A stretch of DNA of 64,000 bases, from positions 310,001 to 374,000 of the forward strand of contig JACKCC010000007.1 of assembly GCA_020634245.1 (NCBI GenBank), in the 5' to 3' direction. Source of the stretch: Ardenticatenaceae bacterium (GTDB taxonomy: Bacteria > Chloroflexota > Anaerolineae > Promineifilales > Promineifilaceae). The notes below the pieces were generated by a model. The model worked only from the letters and a program-made list of their open reading frames with translations, ran no database searches and had not been told where the DNA came from. This document shows positions 1 to 6,865 of this stretch, in pieces. How positions within the stretch are numbered: position 1 is the stretch's first letter; the number at the start of each line of letters is the position of its first letter. The position numbers and the translations under genes are program-made.

Positions 1-651
1 AAACCAGAGGTAATCACCTCCTTGAGCTAAGACAGCAACGGATATTTCCCGTTGGGTAAACATGGCATCGCCACTGACAACCCGCCCTTTCAGGTCGAGT
101 TGTTGCAGCAGTGTAGGCACGGCCACAATTTCATTCTCTTTTTGACTGACTTCGATCTGCAACAAAACAACCCCTTCTTCTGGTAAATAGGCAGCCAACA
201 AATGAACCCCTCTCGTTTTGCCTTTAGGTATTGTTCCTCGCAGCGTTTTCCCATCGATAGTGACCAGGATGCTTTGCTGGCCACCATACGTCCGATGCAA
301 ATAACGCCGGATTGTGATTTGCAAGTTCTCGTCTTCCAACGATGTATCCATCAGCCGTTGTATGGTTTTGTTGCTCGGACAGACACAGCGGTGATAACCA
401 AACAGATTCTGCAATTCTTCTGCTCTCATCTTGGCCCATTCAGCTATGCCATAAGGGGTGTTTTCGCCGCACAACTTGGCCAGAATGACCACGATGAGCA
501 GAAGACCAATCGTGTAACGCTTCCCTTTTTCTTGTCGTTTGTCATTTACCTGTTCGAATACCGCATACAATCCCCCGATATTGAGCAATCGTCCTTCGTT
601 CTTTTCTACTTCGAGTGTGATATAGTCCACTAGGCTTTCCTTTGTTCGCAT
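1..651 (-). CDS. ISAs1-family DDE transposase, 5' part, cut by window edge
   Basis: An open frame runs from an ATG at 651 to the left edge without a stop, giving 217 residues of a cut-and-paste transposase. The first catalytic Asp is D133 in TIDGKTLRG and the second is D195 in VSGDAMFTQ; the third acidic residue must lie beyond the edge. The segments GTIPKG and GVHLLAAYLPEEGVV are shared with the complete transposase at 39270-40436, but the N-termini differ clearly, so these are two different ISAs1 elements rather than copies of one. No frameshift is seen in the visible part. Whether the full element is intact cannot be judged. Confidence 0.88.
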   Translation of the reverse strand, partial: MRTKESLVDYITLEVEKNEGRLLNIGGLYAVFEQVNDKRQEKGKRYTIGLLLIVVILAKLCGENTPYGIAEWAKMRAEELQNLFGYHRCVCPSNKTIQRLMDTSLEDENLQITIRRYLHRTYGGQQSILVTIDGKTLRGTIPKGKTRGVHLLAAYLPEEGVVLLQIEVSQKENEIVAVPTLLQQLDLKGRVVSGDAMFTQREISVAVLAQGGDYLWF

Positions 652-717
652 AGTTTTTGGAAAAACCAATGTTAACGAAGGTTAGCCTTTTTTGTTACCC
701 TACTTTGGTAAAGGCCT
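652..717 (-). mobile_element. Probable outer end of the left-edge ISAs1 element
   Basis: The leader upstream of the transposase ATG is AT-rich. Read on the minus strand, it begins near 717 with CAGGCCTTTACC, and CAGG-type ends are usual for ISAs1 elements. The first host-like ACGGCCGT (724-731) lies just outside. The opposite end is beyond the window, so the terminal repeat and target duplication cannot be confirmed. Confidence 0.3.
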
Positions 718-738
718 GTGAAAACGGCCGTTTCTCTC

Positions 739-766
739 GTGACGAATAAGCACACAGCAGTATAAT
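739..766 (+). promoter_or_regulatory. Sigma70-like promoter, leaderless for the DUF421 gene
   Basis: GTGACG (739-744), a 16-bp spacer and a perfect TATAAT (761-766) end only 8 nt before the ATG at 775. No Shine-Dalgarno sequence precedes that ATG. Transcription would start almost at the A of the start codon. Confidence 0.5.
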
Positions 767-774
767 TACCAGCC

Positions 775-1269
775 ATGTTCAATCTCGACTGGCATGGTAT
801 TTTTGCACCCAGCGTGCCCTTCCTGGAAATCGTCCTGCGCGGGACGATTGTCTACCTGGTTTTATTTGTCTTGCTGCGGACCACCTTCCGGCGCATTGGC
901 GGCAACATTGGGCTGGGCGACGTGTTGATGATTGCCCTGGTAGCCGCAGCAGCGCAAAACGCCATTGCCCGCGAACACCATTCCGTCACCGACGGTCTGA
1001 TCCTGATTGCCACAATTGCCTTTTGGAACTATGCATTGGACTGGCTGGGTCAACACGTGCCCTGGATTCAGCGCTTTTACCATCCACCGCCGCTGCTGTT
1101 GGTGAAAAATGGCCAACTTCTCTACAAAAACATGCGCCACGAACTTATCACGGAAGATGAACTGATGACCCAGCTCCGCCGGGCCGGTGTCCCCGACCTG
1201 GCACACGTGGCCGAAGCTCACATGGAAGGTGATGGCAGCATCACCGTCATTCCACGCGCCGACCAGTAA
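775..1269 (+). CDS. DUF421/YetF-like membrane protein
   Basis: A 164-residue protein with about three N-terminal membrane helices (residues roughly 15-35, 45-63 and 75-95). A soluble tail follows, starting at LLLVKNGQLLYKNM and containing ITEDELMTQLRRAGV, which is the signature of the YetF C-terminal domain. It is shorter than Bacillus YetF (about 230 residues) and so is a one-domain version. The function of the family is not established; it is membrane-bound with the tail probably cytoplasmic. It is followed 14 nt later by a GNAT gene and probably shares its transcript. The start is supported by the TATAAT box just upstream and the lack of another ATG in frame before it. Confidence 0.8.
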   Translation: MFNLDWHGIFAPSVPFLEIVLRGTIVYLVLFVLLRTTFRRIGGNIGLGDVLMIALVAAAAQNAIAREHHSVTDGLILIATIAFWNYALDWLGQHVPWIQRFYHPPPLLLVKNGQLLYKNMRHELITEDELMTQLRRAGVPDLAHVAEAHMEGDGSITVIPRADQ

Positions 1270-1283
1270 AGTAAGAATCTATC

Positions 1284-1820
1284 ATGTATCTGAAAACAGA
1301 CCGGCTGTTTCTGCGCGAATTTGTCTTTGATGACTGGACGGCCGTTCACGCTTACCAATCCGACCCGCTTTACCTGCGCTACTACCACTGGTTAGATCGC
1401 AGCGAAGCCGACGTACGCGAGTTCGTGCAGATGTTCATCGACTGGCAAAAGGAACGGCCGCGCACCAAATTCCAACTAGCCGTCATCCATCGGGCCGACA
1501 ACCGGCTTATCGGCAACTGCGGCATCCGCATCAACGACCCTGAACGGCGCGAGGCCAACATCGGCTACGAATTGGACAGCCGTTATTGGAATCAGGGTTA
1601 CGCCACCGAAGCAGCCCGCGCCATCCTCCAGTTTGGTTTTTCTGAATTGAACATGCACCGCATCTGGGCCAAATGTGTGGCTGACAACGCCGGTTCGGCG
1701 CGCGTGCTGGAGAAACTTGGGATGAGGCTGGAAGCCCGCGAATTGAAGAAGGAATTCATCAAAAACGCCTGGCGTGACCATTTGATTTTTGCCATTCACG
1801 AACGCAGTTGGCTGGGTTAA
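1284..1820 (+). CDS. GNAT acetyltransferase, RimJ/RimL type
   Basis: A 178-residue acetyl-CoA-dependent N-acetyltransferase. It has the RimJ-like opening LKTDRLFLREFVFDDW, the ELDSRYWNQGYATEAA acetyl-CoA loop (Q/R-x-x-G-x-A type, about residues 96-111), and the closing ARVLEKLGMRLEARE segment near residue 150. Substrate could be a protein N-terminus, a peptide or a small amine; the sequence does not decide. It follows the DUF421 gene by 14 nt on the same strand. It is one of ten GNATs in the window but not part of the large array at 53.9-60.0 kb. Confidence 0.88.
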   Translation: MYLKTDRLFLREFVFDDWTAVHAYQSDPLYLRYYHWLDRSEADVREFVQMFIDWQKERPRTKFQLAVIHRADNRLIGNCGIRINDPERREANIGYELDSRYWNQGYATEAARAILQFGFSELNMHRIWAKCVADNAGSARVLEKLGMRLEARELKKEFIKNAWRDHLIFAIHERSWLG

Positions 1821-1871
1821 TTAACCGCAAAGCGCGCCGAGTTCTATATGCAGCTAAAAACGCTGCGTCCT

Positions 1872-1890
1872 CCGCGACTCCGCGGTTTTT
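1872..1890. terminator. Short hairpin plus T-run between convergent genes
   Basis: CCGCG (1872-1876), loop ACTC, CGCGG (1881-1885), then TTTTT (1886-1890), between the ends of the convergent GNAT (1820) and AEC carrier (1894) genes. The surrounding 1820-1895 stretch also has AACCGC near its left end facing GCGGTT near its right end, so it may be one of the word-palindrome elements as well. Confidence 0.45.
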
Positions 1891-1893
1891 CAA

Positions 1894-2811
1894 TTAAGTC
1901 AGAACGAGCAGAAGACCGCTCAAGTAAAGGGTGCTGCCCAGGGTCGTGACCAGAATAGTGGCAGCGGCAAATTCGGGGTCACCGCCAAATTCGGTGGAGA
2001 GGACGCCGCTCAAAACGCCGGCAGGCATGCTGGCTTCCATGATGAATACCTGCCGAGTTAACCCCTGAAAGCCAAACAGAAACGCGATGCCCATAGCAAC
2101 TGCCGTTCCCACACCAAATCGAGTTACAGCCGCCACCAACAAGGAACGCCAGCGGCCGCGCAGTTGGGCATGGCTCAATTGCAGCCCTAACACCACCAGC
2201 GTCACCGGAATGATGCCGCGCGCCAGGACTTCGCAGGCTTGTAAGACCGGACTGGGCAGGCTGCGCCCGGTGGCGTTGAGCCACAACCCCAGGGCAAAAG
2301 CGTAGGGCATGGGAATGGTGAGGACGTTGCGTACGGCCGTTCCCACCGAACTCCTACCCCGTGATGCCACATACGTTCCCACCAGGTAAGCCATAAACAC
2401 CTGCCCGACCGTGAAGACAACGGCCGTTTCCAATCCGGCCTGACCAAACGCAAACTCAATGTACGGCAGGCCAAAATTGACCGAATTCATGATGAAGGCG
2501 GTCAAAATGAACGAACTGGCCAGCGCCTGGCTGTAGTGCAAACGACGGGCAATAAGGGAAGCAATTATCGCCATTGCGCCACAAACCACCATCGCTGCTA
2601 CTACAATGTGGCTTAATTCACCTGGCCCCAACCCCGATTGGGAAATATTGACCAGAATCAAAGCCGGGCTGAGCAGATAAATGGAAATCCGCGAGAGCGT
2701 ATGCACGTCAAGCTGGCGGTAGCGCCCTACAATACCTGTCAACCCGACAATGATAAAGATGGGGACGACTGTGCTGATGATTACCGTGAGTAGTTCGTTG
2801 AATTGTGCCAT
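1894..2811 (-). CDS. AEC-family (auxin efflux carrier-like) transporter
   Basis: A 305-residue integral membrane protein with about ten hydrophobic helices in two halves. It starts VIISTVVPIFIIVGLTGIVG and carries SPALILVNIS and FIMNSVNFGLPYI in the first half and MEASMPAGVLSGVLSTEFG in the second, the usual landmarks of the Mem_trans/AEC family. Bacterial members export or exchange small organic acids such as malate or malonate; the substrate here is unknown. The ATG at 2811 is chosen because it sits 9 nt behind a TATACT box. An in-frame start 7 codons upstream would lie inside that promoter. It diverges from chrA. Confidence 0.85.
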   Translation of the reverse strand: MAQFNELLTVIISTVVPIFIIVGLTGIVGRYRQLDVHTLSRISIYLLSPALILVNISQSGLGPGELSHIVVAAMVVCGAMAIIASLIARRLHYSQALASSFILTAFIMNSVNFGLPYIEFAFGQAGLETAVVFTVGQVFMAYLVGTYVASRGRSSVGTAVRNVLTIPMPYAFALGLWLNATGRSLPSPVLQACEVLARGIIPVTLVVLGLQLSHAQLRGRWRSLLVAAVTRFGVGTAVAMGIAFLFGFQGLTRQVFIMEASMPAGVLSGVLSTEFGGDPEFAAATILVTTLGSTLYLSGLLLVLT

Positions 2812-2820
2812 TGCACCAGA

Positions 2821-2826
2821 AGTATA
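2821..2826 (-). promoter_or_regulatory. -10 box of the AEC carrier gene, leaderless
   Basis: On the minus strand TATACT (2826-2821) is followed after 9 nt by the ATG at 2811, with no ribosome-binding site between. The matching -35 region is weak. Confidence 0.35.
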
Positions 2827-2861
2827 AAGCAACTACAGTTTGTTTGCCCATGCGCTACCAA

Positions 2862-2890
2862 TTGTGGTTGAAAAATATCTGATCTATTAT
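2862..2890 (+). promoter_or_regulatory. Promoter of chrA, leaderless
   Basis: TTGTGG (2862-2867), a 17-bp spacer, TATTAT (2885-2890), then 9 nt to the ATG at 2900 without a Shine-Dalgarno sequence. It diverges from the AEC promoter about 40 bp away. Confidence 0.4.
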
Positions 2891-2899
2891 GATTGCCCA

Positions 2900-4042
2900 A
2901 TGATGAAACAATCTGGCCGCCAAAATTTATCCGAAGTCACCGCGCTGTTTCTTAAGCTGGGCTTTACGGCCTTTGGCGGCCCGGCAGCCCACATCGCCAT
3001 GATGCACGATGAAGTGGTCAAGCGGCGAAAATGGCTCAACGACGAAGAATTTTTGGACCTGTTGGGAGCGACCAATCTCATCCCCGGTCCCAACTCGACG
3101 GAGATGGCCATTCATCTCAGCTTCATGCGCGCCGGCTGGCCGGGGCTGATTGTGGGCGGCGTCTGCTTCGTCGGCCCGGCGATGCTGATTGTGCTGCTCC
3201 TGGCCGCGGCTTACGCCCGTTGGGGCACGCTGCCTCAGACGGAATGGCTGCTGTACGGCATTAAACCGGTGGTTATTGCTATCATCGCCCTGGCGTTGTG
3301 GAATTTAGGGAAGAAGGCGGTGAAGGGATGGGGCACGGCCGTTACCACTATCCTCATCCTCGTTCTTTACTTTTACACCAGCATTAACGAGATTGTATTG
3401 CTACTGGCGGGTGGGCTGTTGGTAACGGCCGTTGTCAATTTCCGGCGCAGGCTGGATAGCGTTGGATTAGCGATTCCGCTGGGAGGGCTAACAACCGCTG
3501 CCCAACTGGCTGCTTCCTTCAACCTGACCACGCTCTTCCTCGTTTTCCTCAAAATCGGGTCGGTGTTGTATGGCAGCGGCTACGTTCTGCTGGCCTTCCT
3601 GCGCGCCGACCTGGTGGAGCGGCTGGGCTGGCTGACCGACCAACAGCTTATCGACGCCATTGCCATCGGCCAGGTGACGCCGGGGCCGGTCTTTACGACG
3701 GCGACATTCATCGGCTACATTTTGGGAGGCACGCCGGGGGCATTGCTGGCCACGTTGGGGATTTTTCTGCCCTCGTTCATCTTTGTGGCCATCTCCAACC
3801 CGCTCATTCCCCGCCTGCGCCAGTCGGCCTGGGTGGGCGGTTTGCTGGATGGGGTGAACGTGGCCTCATTGGCATTGATGACGGCCGTTACCTGGCAGTT
3901 GGGCCGCGCTTCCCTCACCGATCCACTAACCATCGTCGTGGCTATCGTCTCGTTTGTCCTGCTGTTTCGTTATAAAATCAACACTACCTGGCTCATTGTC
4001 GGCGGAGCCATCATCGGCTTGCTCAATGCGGTCATGCACTAA
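2900..4042 (+). CDS. chrA: Chromate transporter-type (CHR) protein, two-domain
   Basis: A 380-residue membrane protein of the ChrA/CHR family, which pumps chromate out of the cell using the proton gradient. The two homologous halves are plain to see. The first opens FLKLGFTAFGGPAAHIAMM and continues with LLGATNLIPGPNSTEM; the second opens FLKIGSVLYGSGYVLLAFL and continues AIAIGQVTPGPVFTTATFIG. Length fits the long, two-domain ChrA class. A longer frame begins at 2840, but ATG 2900 is preferred because it sits just behind a -10 box and starts at the family's usual N-terminus. Chromate itself as substrate is a family inference; sulfate or another oxyanion is possible. Confidence 0.85.
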   Translation: MMKQSGRQNLSEVTALFLKLGFTAFGGPAAHIAMMHDEVVKRRKWLNDEEFLDLLGATNLIPGPNSTEMAIHLSFMRAGWPGLIVGGVCFVGPAMLIVLLLAAAYARWGTLPQTEWLLYGIKPVVIAIIALALWNLGKKAVKGWGTAVTTILILVLYFYTSINEIVLLLAGGLLVTAVVNFRRRLDSVGLAIPLGGLTTAAQLAASFNLTTLFLVFLKIGSVLYGSGYVLLAFLRADLVERLGWLTDQQLIDAIAIGQVTPGPVFTTATFIGYILGGTPGALLATLGIFLPSFIFVAISNPLIPRLRQSAWVGGLLDGVNVASLALMTAVTWQLGRASLTDPLTIVVAIVSFVLLFRYKINTTWLIVGGAIIGLLNAVMH

Positions 4043-4045
4043 TTA

Positions 4046-4103
4046 ATCCACAGATTTCACAGATTGAAAAAGCCTGTCTGCGAAATCTGTGTAATCTGTG
4101 GAT
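4046..4103. repeat. Word-palindrome element (CACAGATT type)
   Basis: Imperfect inverted repeat: ATCCACAGATTTCACAGATT facing AATCTGTGTAATCTGTGGAT around a short loop. Each arm repeats the word CACAGATT. It fills the gap between chrA and the next GNAT gene and could also end chrA transcripts. Confidence 0.75.
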
Positions 4104-4120
4104 AAACAATGGAGCTAATC

Positions 4121-4693
4121 ATGAATAAACCAGACACCAACGATTATTTTTGGCAGGGCGAAAAAATCCGCCTGCGCCCGATGCGCAAAGAGGACACCAC
4201 CCTCTGGCTGGCCGAAGACACCGACAGTGAAGGCATTCGCACTTTAAATCCAGGCATGGAACTGCCCAAATCGGCCAAAGACGCCGAAGCATTTGCCGAA
4301 AAATATGCCGATTTCAATAACAGCGACGAGCGGATCATGTTTTCGATCGAGACGCTGGACGGGGAACTGGTCGGCGGCATCAATCTGACCGGGATCGACC
4401 AGCGGCACGGGACGTTTTACATCGGTCTGCGCATTTATCGGCCGTTCCGCAGCCAGGGGTACGCGCTGGAAGCCAAAACGATCCTGCTGCGCTACGCCTT
4501 CTACGAATTACGCCTGCACAAGTACAACACGCGCTGTCTGGAAACCAATGAAGCAATGATCCGCCATGCCCAGCGGCTGGGCTGCCAGCAGGAGGGGCAG
4601 ATTCGGGAGTGTGTGTATACGAACGGCCGTTACTATGACGACCTGCTTTTTGGCCTGACCAAGGAAGAATTCGAGGCTCGCGACCGGGCTTAA
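4121..4693 (+). CDS. GNAT acetyltransferase, RimJ/RimL type
   Basis: A 190-residue acetyltransferase. Landmarks are KIRLRPMRKEDTTLWL at the start, LVGGINLTGID in the central strand, the acetyl-CoA loop YRPFRSQGYALEAKTILL near residue 110, and ENEAMIRHAQRLGCQQEGQ-like helix/strand closing near 155 (visible as ETNEAMIRHAQRLGCQ). ATG 4121 is chosen over one 12 nt upstream because GGAG lies 7 nt before it. It stands alone between chrA and the secreted hydrolase. The closest functional class is ribosomal-protein or aminoglycoside-type GNATs; the substrate is not predictable. Confidence 0.87.
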   Translation: MNKPDTNDYFWQGEKIRLRPMRKEDTTLWLAEDTDSEGIRTLNPGMELPKSAKDAEAFAEKYADFNNSDERIMFSIETLDGELVGGINLTGIDQRHGTFYIGLRIYRPFRSQGYALEAKTILLRYAFYELRLHKYNTRCLETNEAMIRHAQRLGCQQEGQIRECVYTNGRYYDDLLFGLTKEEFEARDRA

Positions 4694-4816
4694 TCTACCG
4701 CAGGTCTTGAACTTCCGCCCCTGTTTCCACTAAAATGGAAGCAGAATCCACATATGGCGGTTCGCTTCTACAAAATGAAGCCCGCTGCCTTTTTGTAACC
4801 CATTTGGGAGAGAGCT

Positions 4817-6529
4817 ATGTCCATCTATGCCCCTTTCTATCGGCAGCGGCAAACGGCCGTTCTCGTTTGCCTGTTTCTGGTTGTTAGCCTGTTCATCATC
4901 CCCGCTCACGCCCAAACCGATGATCCCAGCCCGCCAGCCGAACCGGTCAAACTCATCTTCATCCATCATTCCTGCGGCGAAAACCTGCTGTCTGACGACA
5001 ACGGCGGCCTGGGCCTTGCCCTGGCCGAGAACAATTATTTTGTCAGCGACACCAATTACGGCTGGGGGCCGGATGGCATTGGCGACCGCACCGACATCAC
5101 TGATTGGCCGGAATGGTTTACCGGCCCGGAAAGTGGCCGTTACCTCGATGCCCTGTACAACGAAAGCGGTCAAAATTCATGGTATACGCGCACGTTTGCC
5201 GATCCGGGCGGGGAAAATCAGATCATCATGTTCAAATCCTGCTTCCCTAATTCCAACCTAGAAGGCAGCCCCGATGACCCGCCCCGGCGCGGCGTCGGCC
5301 TGACGGTGGGTAACGCCAAAGCGATCTACAACGAACTGTTAGATTATTTTGCCACGCGGCCCGACAAGCTGTTTATCGCCCTGACCGCGCCACCGGTGCA
5401 GGATTACACTTATGCCCACAATGCCCGCGCCTTCAATACCTGGTTGGTGACGGAATGGCTGCAAGGATATGAGGGCAGCAACGTGGCGGTTTTTGATTTT
5501 TACAACGTCCTTACCGGTGAAGGGAATCATCATCGTGTGGTGGACGCCTGCACTGAGCATTGCCGAAGTGGCCGTATCGAATACATCACCGACCAGGGAG
5601 ATAACGTTGCTGCCTACCCCAGCGACGACGACCACCCCTCCAGGGAAGGCAACCTCAAAGCAACGGCCGAATTCGTGCCCTTGTTGAATGTCTACTACCA
5701 TCGCTGGCAGAACAGCGCGCCACCGACCGCCCCGGAACCAGTCGAAGTTGAAGCCACCGAACCGGTTTCAGAACCGCCGCCAGAGCCAGAAACGGAAACG
5801 GCCGTCGAATCCACAACCATCGTCGGCAACGTCATTGACGACTTTGAAAACGACTTGCAAATCTGGGACGGTTACGGCGACGAGGCTACCACCATCACCT
5901 GCGGGCGGGACGAAGCCGATTCTTACAGTGGTTCGGCGGGACTGCACATTACCTACGACGTGGCCCCCGATGGCTGGGCCGGCTGCGGTCGAGAATTTGA
6001 TGCGCCTCAGGATTGGAGCGCGGAACAGGGCATCACCGTTTACGTCCGCGCCGGGCAGGTTGGGCAGCCGGTTACGATCACCGGTTTGCAAGGACAGACA
6101 ACTGACGAGGTATTTGTCTTTGATTATCAAACGGCTACCACGCAGGAGGCGGTGGACGGCTGGCAGCGGATTGACGTGCTTTGGGAACAGCTAATTGAAC
6201 CATCCTGGCAAGGGGATGGGGCATCGTTTGACCCATCTCAAACGCTGGGGCTTTCGTTTACGTTTCATGGGGTGGCCAACGGCCGTACCAGCGGTGAGTT
6301 GTGGGTGGATGATGTGAGTTTCCTCGCCGCTGCGCCCGCTGCGGTGGACGCCCCGGCGGTTGAACCGGCTCCCACCGAACCGACTGCGGTTGAGGAAGCA
6401 GAAGAAGAATCGGGGAACGGCCGTTCCGGTTTGTGCGCCGGATCAACAACAATGGGGCTAATAACCATCGTCGCCACGGCCTGGGTAACGACGAACGGCA
6501 AGTGGCGTTCCAGAAAACGGATTGAGTAA
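4817..6529 (+). CDS. Secreted SGNH-like hydrolase with C-terminal binding domain and anchor
   Basis: A 570-residue exported protein preceded by GGGAG. Residues 1-32 are a signal peptide ending AHA. Residues about 45-300 look like an SGNH hydrolase: the nucleophile block is IFIHHSCGENLL (S52), and the catalytic Asp/His block is probably DDDHPSREGN near residue 275. A Pro/Glu-rich linker (about 305-335) leads to a beta-rich, carbohydrate-binding-like domain (about 340-500; DDFENDLQIWDGYGDE, ELWVDDVSFL). The tail is a second acidic linker, then GLCAGSTTMG, a hydrophobic stretch and a basic KWRSRKR end, like a C-terminal sorting signal. It likely removes ester groups from a surface or external polysaccharide. 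The catalytic assignment is moderate; the exact family is not recognised. Confidence 0.6.
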   Translation: MSIYAPFYRQRQTAVLVCLFLVVSLFIIPAHAQTDDPSPPAEPVKLIFIHHSCGENLLSDDNGGLGLALAENNYFVSDTNYGWGPDGIGDRTDITDWPEWFTGPESGRYLDALYNESGQNSWYTRTFADPGGENQIIMFKSCFPNSNLEGSPDDPPRRGVGLTVGNAKAIYNELLDYFATRPDKLFIALTAPPVQDYTYAHNARAFNTWLVTEWLQGYEGSNVAVFDFYNVLTGEGNHHRVVDACTEHCRSGRIEYITDQGDNVAAYPSDDDHPSREGNLKATAEFVPLLNVYYHRWQNSAPPTAPEPVEVEATEPVSEPPPEPETETAVESTTIVGNVIDDFENDLQIWDGYGDEATTITCGRDEADSYSGSAGLHITYDVAPDGWAGCGREFDAPQDWSAEQGITVYVRAGQVGQPVTITGLQGQTTDEVFVFDYQTATTQEAVDGWQRIDVLWEQLIEPSWQGDGASFDPSQTLGLSFTFHGVANGRTSGELWVDDVSFLAAAPAAVDAPAVEPAPTEPTAVEEAEEESGNGRSGLCAGSTTMGLITIVATAWVTTNGKWRSRKRIE

Positions 6530-6865
6530 ACCAAAAACCTGAAACGGCTCAAATGGGATGGGAAACGGGCACAATTCGACGGCTCCCCGGCCAGCATTAC
6601 CATCCTGAAACACGAAACCCGCAGCGCCGAAGCTAAGTAACATAAAGCGTTCAAAAGTGACATTTGTCACTAGGAGGTAATTTCGTTTCTATGTTATACT
6701 TCCCGCGGATACCAGCAGTTTGTTCAGGGAGATTGAGATGCCAATAGTTAAACATCAACGATATTCAGCCATATACAAAGAGCATCACTAACGCTATTAA
6801 GTCCTACGGGATGAATTTTTAATAGCGTACCAAACTGCCCACAAACATTTGGGGTAAAATTTACA
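6530..6865 (+). promoter_or_regulatory. Long leader of the NB-ARC/WD40 gene
   Basis: No gene is seen in this 336-bp gap. An extended -10 box (TGTTATACT, 6692-6700) could start a leader of about 160 nt. Within it a perfect 10-bp inverted repeat, ACGCTATTAA (6791-6800) and TTAATAGCGT (6819-6828), with an 18-nt spacer, may be an operator or a leader hairpin. Composition turns AT-rich from about 6660. Confidence 0.35.
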
